DNA from: RGIG6165 sp045545175
GTDB taxonomy: Bacteria; Bacillota; Clostridia; Oscillospirales; Feifaniaceae
Assembly (NCBI GenBank): GCA_045545175.1
Contig: JAZQAK010000006.1
Coordinates: 30,313 to 94,312 of the forward strand
Direction of reading: 5' to 3'
DNA: 64,000 nucleotides
Each line of letters starts with the position of its first letter. Position 1 is the first letter of the stretch. The notes below the pieces were generated by a model that had not been told where the DNA came from, searched no databases, and was given only the letters and a program-made list of their open reading frames with translations. This document shows positions 58,333-64,000 of the stretch, in pieces. Position numbers and translations under genes: made by a program.

Positions 58333-58355
58333 AACAATGCCTCCTTAAAATACAA

Positions 58356-58910
58356 TTATTTGCTTTTTTCTAAATACAATTTACTCCAAATGGCCTTATT
58401 ATACTTAGTAGCAAAATTACACATAGTTGTGATATATGTAGATACTTTTTCCTCTGCATCTTCATTTTTTGCAATAGCTAATACAACTTCATATAACGCG
58501 TGATACAGATCAGATAAATCCTCTTCTGCTAATTCAGGAAACAAAAACTCCATTTTATGCAGCATATATTCAAAATAAAAAAGTTCCTTTCTTATATTTT
58601 CAAGTTCAAGTGCTTCAATATCAGTGGTTTCGAAGAAAAACAGGCAGTTTACGCGCATATCTTCGACAGTTTTGCTTTTTTGTAAAGCTTTATAAAAAGT
58701 AAAGCATCGTTCAAAAAATTGAAATGCTTCGTATCTTTTTTCAAACAGTGCAATTCTGTTTTGCTCTTCGGCGATCTTTTTAGGAACTTTTATTGCGTAA
58801 AATAGCGCCAAAGCAGAAATTATAATTGTAATGATAGTCAGCCCTAACTGTACATAATCAATCCAGCTAAGATTCCCCAATTCTTGAATTGCTTTAATTA
58901 ATTCTTCCAT
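58356..58910 (-). CDS. single-pass membrane protein of unknown function in the RM operon
   Basis: A 184-residue protein with one hydrophobic helix (LGLTIITIIISALALFYAIK, about residues 22-42) preceded by a short N-terminal segment. The rest is a helical cytoplasmic domain (RIALFEKRYEAFQFFERCFT, LELENIRKELFYFEYMLHKM). The layout resembles small phage-defence or channel-like accessory proteins, but I recognise no family. It lies 23 bp before hsdR. Confidence 0.55.
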   Translation of the reverse strand: MEELIKAIQELGNLSWIDYVQLGLTIITIIISALALFYAIKVPKKIAEEQNRIALFEKRYEAFQFFERCFTFYKALQKSKTVEDMRVNCLFFFETTDIEALELENIRKELFYFEYMLHKMEFLFPELAEEDLSDLYHALYEVVLAIAKNEDAEEKVSTYITTMCNFATKYNKAIWSKLYLEKSK

Positions 58911-58930
58911 ATAATCTCCTGTTCACTCTT

Positions 58931-59134
58931 TTATTTAATCAGAAAATGTTTTCTATTGCAGTTTGGACACCTAAGCGTAATATGATACTTTTGATTAATT
59001 ATGTCTTTATCAACCACATTTTTCATCATATCATCAAGCCGAAACGTAATAAATTCTCCGGGTTGAAGGAAAAATGTTTTCCATTTAAACTGCGTTCCAC
59101 AGTCACATTGATAAGTATCGTGAAATATTTTCAT
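58931..59134 (-). CDS. small zinc-ribbon protein
   Basis: A 67-residue protein with CDCGTQFKWK near the N-terminus and RCPNCNRKHFL at the end, two CxC/CxxC knuckles forming a zinc ribbon. Position between hsdS and the membrane protein suggests it belongs to the restriction operon. Function not known. Confidence 0.6.
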   Translation of the reverse strand: MKIFHDTYQCDCGTQFKWKTFFLQPGEFITFRLDDMMKNVVDKDIINQKYHITLRCPNCNRKHFLIK

Positions 59135-59165
59135 GCAGTCTCCTTATAAACAATAATTTATCGGC

Positions 59166-60410
59166 CTAAAAGCTAATTTTCGATATATCGATTTCACCAG
59201 ACATCAACTTTGGCAGCAAAGCATCACGAAGTTGTGATAATCTTTCGTTTTCGAGTTGATTTGCCATCATTGTTTCTAACATAGGGGTAACAATAGTTGC
59301 GAATTCCTCGTTTATCTCTTTTGGTGCTAATATAGTTTCTGAGGCTTTAATTTCGGCAGAAGATAAATTAACTTGTACTCCACTATTTGCACGGCTACGC
59401 AAGTCTGTGAGGAAGTTTTTACTGTTAGTAAGCAAATATATAAATGGATATGTTATTCCATTTTTGCCATTTGCTCTAAGTAATCCTACTCGTTGATTTA
59501 CGATATACTCATCATCGACAGGCATAATAGCTGTATTACCTAAGATAGCAACATTGTCTTTCATATCCGTCATTGCCATTAGGATGTCGCCTTTATGTAA
59601 AATATACTTTGTTAATGTCTTTGTATCGGCTTTTGGATACCAACTTTTAGTGCCATCTGAGTTGAAGCCACCACCACGATTGATATGTCCCTGCTTAAAT
59701 ACTCGATATGTATCGGAAAGTGGCTCGTTTAACAAATCACTGCTCTTAAATGCGTAGCCATTTTGAAAATCGGCGATTGTATCCAATGATACTATTTCCC
59801 AATCTGTTGGCATAGAACCTCCAAACGGATCAAAATCTATGTACCAAGATTGGAAAAGCATTTGAGCTTGCTTCTCTAAATTATTGTTTATCTTTTGATT
59901 GTTCTCTATTTTAGAATCTATTGAGTCAAGAATAGCGGCAATTTTCTTTTGAGTGTTTTTGGATTCAGGAATCATAACTTCCACATTACGCATGGTACTT
60001 CCAGATACTTCCTTAAAGGTGGTTCCGCTTCCCATCGCTTCTATTCTATCTTTGTTGTATTTTAACAGATAGTATAAAAACAAATAATCTACATCTTCAC
60101 TGGGAATTACACTCTTGAATCCTTGATTTGTGCACATTTCTTTTTCGGCAATTGCAACATATCCAATAGGAGCTCTTGACGAAAACAGCACGGTATTTTG
60201 GGGCAACAATTGAGTAGAGCAGCTATCCATACCTGCTTTCGTAATGTTACGCTCGCCTCTAGCAATATATCTACCCTTAAAATTGGAAAGATCCTTGGGA
60301 GTTATCCATGAGATATCGCCGTTATAGTATTCATCTACTTTCGTAGACGGAGTGGCACCGCCCACAACCTGTCCTAAATCGGATATTTTAACTTTTATCC
60401 ACTTATCCAT
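59166..60410 (-). CDS. hsdS: type I restriction enzyme, S (specificity) subunit
   Basis: A 414-residue HsdS with two target-recognition domains and two conserved helices. TRD1 begins VKISDLGQVVGGATPSTKVD, and the first helical spacer is NTQKKIAAILDSIDSKIENN. TRD2 begins WEIVSLDTIADFQNGYAFKS, and the last helix is NERLSQLRDALLPKLMSGEI. It determines the split DNA site methylated by HsdM. The ATG at 60410 follows GAGGTG. The site cannot be deduced from sequence. Confidence 0.93.
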   Translation of the reverse strand: MDKWIKVKISDLGQVVGGATPSTKVDEYYNGDISWITPKDLSNFKGRYIARGERNITKAGMDSCSTQLLPQNTVLFSSRAPIGYVAIAEKEMCTNQGFKSVIPSEDVDYLFLYYLLKYNKDRIEAMGSGTTFKEVSGSTMRNVEVMIPESKNTQKKIAAILDSIDSKIENNQKINNNLEKQAQMLFQSWYIDFDPFGGSMPTDWEIVSLDTIADFQNGYAFKSSDLLNEPLSDTYRVFKQGHINRGGGFNSDGTKSWYPKADTKTLTKYILHKGDILMAMTDMKDNVAILGNTAIMPVDDEYIVNQRVGLLRANGKNGITYPFIYLLTNSKNFLTDLRSRANSGVQVNLSSAEIKASETILAPKEINEEFATIVTPMLETMMANQLENERLSQLRDALLPKLMSGEIDISKISF

Positions 60411-60418
60411 AATACACC

Positions 60419-61351
60419 TCAATCGTTTTCGATATGGTATTGAAAATCAATAATATCGTTTGCAACCGCATCGAAATTAACAGTAAACCAATATGTAGTT
60501 TCATTAATGATCATAGTAATATCAATGTTATATTCGTTATCCTCGTATTGGCTTACGCTATCAACCGTAACATTTGTTACCGAAGCATCATATTCCTGCT
60601 CTACAGAGTTTAGCAAATATTCATGCCAATATGTATTTTCGGTAAATTCTCTTTTTAGTCGTTTTTCACTGTTTGTTTCAAAATAATCTTCGAGTGCTTT
60701 TATTGCTTCCTGTATAGACCGAAAAATTACAAAATCGCTTTTTTTATGTAATCTTCTTTCAAAAACATCGGAGAAATCAGTATCGTCAGATATCAACACA
60801 CCAATTTTGGAATTATCTGAACAATAAGCATAAATAGTTTCCGCAACTAATGAATCTTTAAAACCAGCATCAGAATGCTTCTTTCCCGCAATCCCTCCGG
60901 TAAAGAAAGGTTTGATGCCTGTTATTGCTTTATCTAATAACACATCAATGAGTTCGTTATTATGTGGATGTTCTACTATCTTGCAACAGTTTCTTGGATT
61001 AGAGAAGAAATCCTCGCATAAAGACTCGACATATTGAGGATATTCTTCTTCTGGAATTTTGATTTGAAACTCTATCCCTAATAAATCTCCATAAAGGTTT
61101 TTAAAATCACATATTGATTCAACCAGTGCATTGTTAGCAGAGGAAAAGCCTTTTATCATGTGTGATTTCATTTCTTTAATAACAGTTTCAGGAAAACAAA
61201 TTTCAACATGACTATTTAATTTGTTTTCTTCAATAAACGCTGTCAACTCATAGTATTGAGAAGGAATACCTAATTTAGAAAAATACACATATTTGCCGAT
61301 AAAAGTTTGAGCAATGTTTGTGTCTATAAAAATTGCAACATCTTTATCCAT
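60419..61351 (-). CDS. PIN-domain protein embedded in the type I RM operon
   Basis: A 310-residue protein with a PIN-like nuclease domain: VAIFIDTNIAQ (Asp10), an early Glu in FPETVIKEMKSH, KDSLVAETIYAYC (Asp) and GVLISDDTDFSDVF (Asp). All four expected acidic positions are present, so metal-dependent RNase activity is possible. The C-terminal ~90 residues (TENTYWHEYLLNSVEQEYDA, then YNIDITMIINETTYWFTVNF) form an extra beta-rich domain. The gene sits between hsdM (13 bp) and hsdS (8 bp), so it is cotranscribed with the core RM genes. Confidence 0.75.
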   Translation of the reverse strand: MDKDVAIFIDTNIAQTFIGKYVYFSKLGIPSQYYELTAFIEENKLNSHVEICFPETVIKEMKSHMIKGFSSANNALVESICDFKNLYGDLLGIEFQIKIPEEEYPQYVESLCEDFFSNPRNCCKIVEHPHNNELIDVLLDKAITGIKPFFTGGIAGKKHSDAGFKDSLVAETIYAYCSDNSKIGVLISDDTDFSDVFERRLHKKSDFVIFRSIQEAIKALEDYFETNSEKRLKREFTENTYWHEYLLNSVEQEYDASVTNVTVDSVSQYEDNEYNIDITMIINETTYWFTVNFDAVANDIIDFQYHIEND

Positions 61352-61364
61352 AGGAGAAAGCCCC

Positions 61365-62867
61365 TTATAATTTATAACCTATTCCATTTAATTGTTTTTT
61401 TACTTCTGCTTCAAGCTCGTGGGATTTCGCAAAAAGTGTAGATAGCTCGGAAGTCAAACGCTTCATTTTATCTTCAAACACTTCGCTGTCATCTTCTTGT
61501 TCTTCAATTCCCACGTAACGTCCCGGTGTGAGGATATAATCCTGTTTGGCAATTTCCTCAGTATCTACTACTGCACAGAAGCCTTTTGCATTTTCAAGAG
61601 TATCATCTACATACGCATTGTAAGTATCGGCAATTTTTGAAATATCTTCTTCTGTCAACTCACGCAATTTACGGGAGACCATTGTACCCATCTGACGGGC
61701 ATCAATAAATAAAGTTTTGCCCTTTTGCTTCTTATTCTTAGCAAGGAACCACAGGGAAACAGGAATCTGCGTCGTGTAAAAGAGCTGGGAAGGCATTGCG
61801 ATGATACACTCTACCAAATCGGCGTTAATGATATTTTTGCGGATTTCGCCTTCGCCACCGGACTGAGAAGAAAGTGAACCGTTTGCAAGCACCATACCGA
61901 TTTTTCCGTTGGGTGCAAGATGATGAATCATGTGCTGAAGCCACGCAAAGTTGGCGTTGCCTGCAGGAGGCAAACCGTACTGCCAACGTACATCATCAGC
62001 AAGCTTATCAGCACCCCAATCAGAAAGGTTGAATGGTGGGTTTGCCATAATGAAATCTGCACGAAGTGTCGGATGACAGTCATTGAAGAATGTATCAGCG
62101 TTGAACTTACCAAGATCGGCATCAATACCACGAATGGCAAGATTCATCTGTGCCATTTTCCAAGTGGTAGGGTTTGAGTCCTGACCGTATACGGAAATAT
62201 CATTAATATTACCACGATGATTTTCAACAAACTTTGCCGATTGTACGAACATACCACCGGAACCACAACAAGGGTCATAAACACGACCGTTGTATGGCTG
62301 CAGAACTTCAACAAGCGTTTTTACAACACATTCAGGCGTAAAGAATTCGCCGGCAAGCTTGCCTTCGTTCTCTGCAAACTTTCTAAGACAGTACTGATAA
62401 GTATTGCCGAGAATATCTTTTTTGCTTCCGTCGTCGATCATCTGAATGTTAGTGAACAGGTCAACAACATCGCCCAATCTACGCTTATCAAGTTCAGGAC
62501 GAGCGAAGTTCTTGGGAAGAATGTCTTTCAGACGTTTATTTTCTTTTTCGATAGCACGCATTGCTTCATCGATAACGGTACCGATTTCAGGTGTATGTGC
62601 TTTGGATGCAATAACGCTCCAACGAGCATTTGCGGGAACAAAGAAGATACCTTCAGAGGTGTACTCGTCTACATCTTCCTCAAATCCGTCGCCTTCTGTA
62701 ACAAGAGCCTGATACTTTTCGTCAAAGCGGTCAGAAATATATTTTAAGAAAATAAGTCCGAGAACAACATTCTTATATTCAGATGCATCCATATTGCCAC
62801 GCAACACGCAAGCCGCATCCCATATTTGTTTTTCAAAGCCGTTATTGGCAGTATTATTTGTAGCCAT
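61365..62867 (-). CDS. hsdM: type I restriction enzyme, M (methyltransferase) subunit
   Basis: A 500-residue N6-adenine methyltransferase. N-terminal HsdM helical domain (FEKQIWDAACVLRGNMDASE, FLKYISDRFDEKYQA), SAM motif VYDPCCGSGGMFVQSAKFVE near 195, and catalytic FIMANPPFNLSDW near 274. With HsdS it methylates host sites. First gene of the operon. Confidence 0.95.
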   Translation of the reverse strand: MATNNTANNGFEKQIWDAACVLRGNMDASEYKNVVLGLIFLKYISDRFDEKYQALVTEGDGFEEDVDEYTSEGIFFVPANARWSVIASKAHTPEIGTVIDEAMRAIEKENKRLKDILPKNFARPELDKRRLGDVVDLFTNIQMIDDGSKKDILGNTYQYCLRKFAENEGKLAGEFFTPECVVKTLVEVLQPYNGRVYDPCCGSGGMFVQSAKFVENHRGNINDISVYGQDSNPTTWKMAQMNLAIRGIDADLGKFNADTFFNDCHPTLRADFIMANPPFNLSDWGADKLADDVRWQYGLPPAGNANFAWLQHMIHHLAPNGKIGMVLANGSLSSQSGGEGEIRKNIINADLVECIIAMPSQLFYTTQIPVSLWFLAKNKKQKGKTLFIDARQMGTMVSRKLRELTEEDISKIADTYNAYVDDTLENAKGFCAVVDTEEIAKQDYILTPGRYVGIEEQEDDSEVFEDKMKRLTSELSTLFAKSHELEAEVKKQLNGIGYKL

Positions 62868-62986
62868 TTTCGTTACTCCTTCTGTTATTGTCCCTCAAGC
62901 ATCTACAAATTTCGCACCAATGGTGCCGATGAATATGGGCTTGAGGAAAAGATATATGCGGGATAATAATTTATTTATTTTATACG

Positions 62987-63586
62987 TTAGCTATGGAGCA
63001 GTATCTCCATAATGTCCATCACTTTATTGTAAACCCTTAGCTTCTTTGCGTAATCGGAAAGAGCGATGAGGTTTTTGTTTGTATCGTTTGCATAGGCGTT
63101 TACCGCTTTGCTGAACATTTCGCTATCGACTTTGCCACGATGCTTAAACATATCGCAGATGGTGCGCTCCCGGTCGTAAATGGCAAAGGTAACACCGTTT
63201 TCGGTGATTGTGGTCTTGCCGAGGTCGTAAATATCATCTTTAACGTAATAGACCTTTATCGGCACGGAGGTATTAAGCCTGCGTGATGCACTTCTCGGCA
63301 CGGTAACAGACCAAACCCTCGGCATAAAATCGCTGTAGCCGTAACGGAACAGAGCCGATTCCATACTGATGATTGCTTCGGGAATGGTAGAAGCGATTAC
63401 CTGCTCATCGGAGAGGATCAGTTCGTCTGCAAGTTGATAATAGCCTTGGCGGACACGCTGAAGGAAACCGTCAGAGCAAAGCTTATATATCTTCTCTTTT
63501 GGCACGCCGGCAGATGTGAGAGCAGACAGCTTCGCAATACCGCCGTTGGCGCTAATTGTGTTTTTTATAATATCCTTATGTTCCAA
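62987..63586 (-). CDS. AbiEi-family antitoxin-like transcriptional regulator, no AbiEii partner seen
   Basis: A 199-residue AbiEi-type protein. The N-terminal winged helix (ISANGGIAKLSALTSAGVPK, LCSDGFLQRVRQGYYQLAD) is followed by the AbiEi C-terminal domain (IISMESALFRYGYSDFMPRV, YDRERTICDMFKHRGKVDSE). In type IV systems it represses its promoter and blocks AbiEii. The reading frame has no nearby ATG; TTG at 63586 preceded by GGAGGTAGG is the likely start. No abiEii follows before hsdM, so it may instead control the restriction operon. Confidence 0.8.
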   Translation of the reverse strand: MEHKDIIKNTISANGGIAKLSALTSAGVPKEKIYKLCSDGFLQRVRQGYYQLADELILSDEQVIASTIPEAIISMESALFRYGYSDFMPRVWSVTVPRSASRRLNTSVPIKVYYVKDDIYDLGKTTITENGVTFAIYDRERTICDMFKHRGKVDSEMFSKAVNAYANDTNKNLIALSDYAKKLRVYNKVMDIMEILLHS

Positions 63587-63725
63587 TGTCCTACCTCCAA
63601 CAAACGATAACACATTGTGTTTAATGTTTTCTTTTGTATTATAACATAAGTATGTAAATATATCAATAAAAAATCGAAACAAAAATAAATTTGTGTTATC
63701 ATTTTTTAAATCCAATCGCTTCTTT

Positions 63726-63757
63726 GGCGCTTATCGAAAGATAGGCGTCTTTTTTTA
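63726..63757 (+). terminator. terminator-like hairpin without a visible upstream gene
   Basis: GCGCTTATC-gaaa-GATAGGCGT (one G-U pair) followed by seven T. No plus-strand gene precedes it within the window's last kilobase, so it may be a relic. Confidence 0.6.
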
Positions 63758-63789
63758 TACTTTTTCTGAAAGAAAAGTGTCTAAACGCT

Positions 63790-64000
63790 GAAAAAATTTA
63801 GCAATTAAAGGTGTAGCCGAAAAAAGATTTTCCGTTTTTAGAAAAAAGTCAGCAATTAAAAGTGAAAAGAAATTTTGCAAATAGACTTAAAAAACACCCT
63901 TTCCCATTGCAAATAAGTGAGGGGATTAAAAATTTTCTCTCAAAAAGGGTGTGCATTTGGGCTTTCCCAGTGGGAATTAGTAGAGGGGTAAATATTTTTT
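63790..64000. repeat. AT-rich region of direct and inverted repeats
   Basis: AGCAATTAAAGGTG (63800) and AGCAATTAAAAGTG (63851) are direct repeats. TTTCCCATTGCAAATAAGTG (63900) and TTTCCCAGTGGGAATTAGTA (63963) share a 36-bp pattern ending GAGGGG...TTTT. ACACCCTTT (63894-63902) and AAAGGGTGT (63944-63952) are inverted. No gene is seen in 63587-64000. The region could be an element end or control region; it runs off the window. Confidence 0.55.

Overview
The window looks like a chromosome segment of an anaerobic, spore-forming Clostridia bacterium (Oscillospirales-like), probably from the gut. Supporting signs are a complete cotJABC spore-coat operon, a small acid-soluble spore protein, the rpsF-ssb-rpsR and rimP-nusA-ylxR-infB operons with Firmicutes-style leaders, pyruvate phosphate dikinase, Gram-positive lipoproteins and sigma-A type promoters. 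The genus cannot be fixed from sequence reading alone.

Layout. 1-1.8 kb: two minus-strand genes, an EVE-like/HNH nuclease (runs off the window) and a xylose-isomerase-like TIM barrel, cut at about 1.79-1.86 kb by a recombination junction. 1.8-9.5 kb: right end of a degraded prophage or integrative element. It holds a 1972-codon polyvalent protein gene with a nested small ORF and an antisense promoter/hairpin, then a HicA-HicB-SecB-like toxin-antitoxin-chaperone cassette flanked by two copies of the polyvalent gene's 3' end, ending at a tRNA-Ser. 9.7-28.7 kb: housekeeping core (HAD phosphatases, phosphoglycerate mutase, HPF, glycogen branching enzyme, amidase, methyltransferase, two tandem WG-repeat lipoproteins with a PstS-like protein, S6-SSB-S18, RimP-NusA-RnpM-IF2). 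28.7-30.4 kb: a gene-poor stretch carrying an ordered array of minus-strand promoter + hairpin + T-tract cassettes and three tandem paralogous micro-genes. 30.4-48.4 kb: core genes (QueG, cyclophilin, YqxD, Mrp, SASP, CotJABC, Trk potassium uptake, a DD-peptidase-like pseudoenzyme, GapA, sensor kinase, YfbR, PpdK). 48.4-64 kb: a defence/mobile island with a 5'-nucleotidase/methyltransferase/membrane-protein operon, TnpV and DUF6809-type mobile-element genes, a nine-gene type I restriction-modification operon containing a PIN protein and a HEPN-like protein, and an AbiEi-type regulator.

The most unusual signal is the array at 28.78-30.40 kb, with a related double unit at 32.3-32.5 kb. Each unit has a sigma-A promoter on the minus strand, a predicted start at the foot of a hairpin of about 55-70 nt, and an A-rich plus strand (U-tract in the RNA) behind it. 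The closing stems differ in sequence between units but stay complementary. One unit shares about 66 identical bases with an antisense hairpin and promoter inside the polyvalent protein gene at 4.66-4.76 kb, which links the array to phage structural genes. I do not recognise this RNA family. All domain names, promoters and structures below were read by eye, without database searches or folding software.
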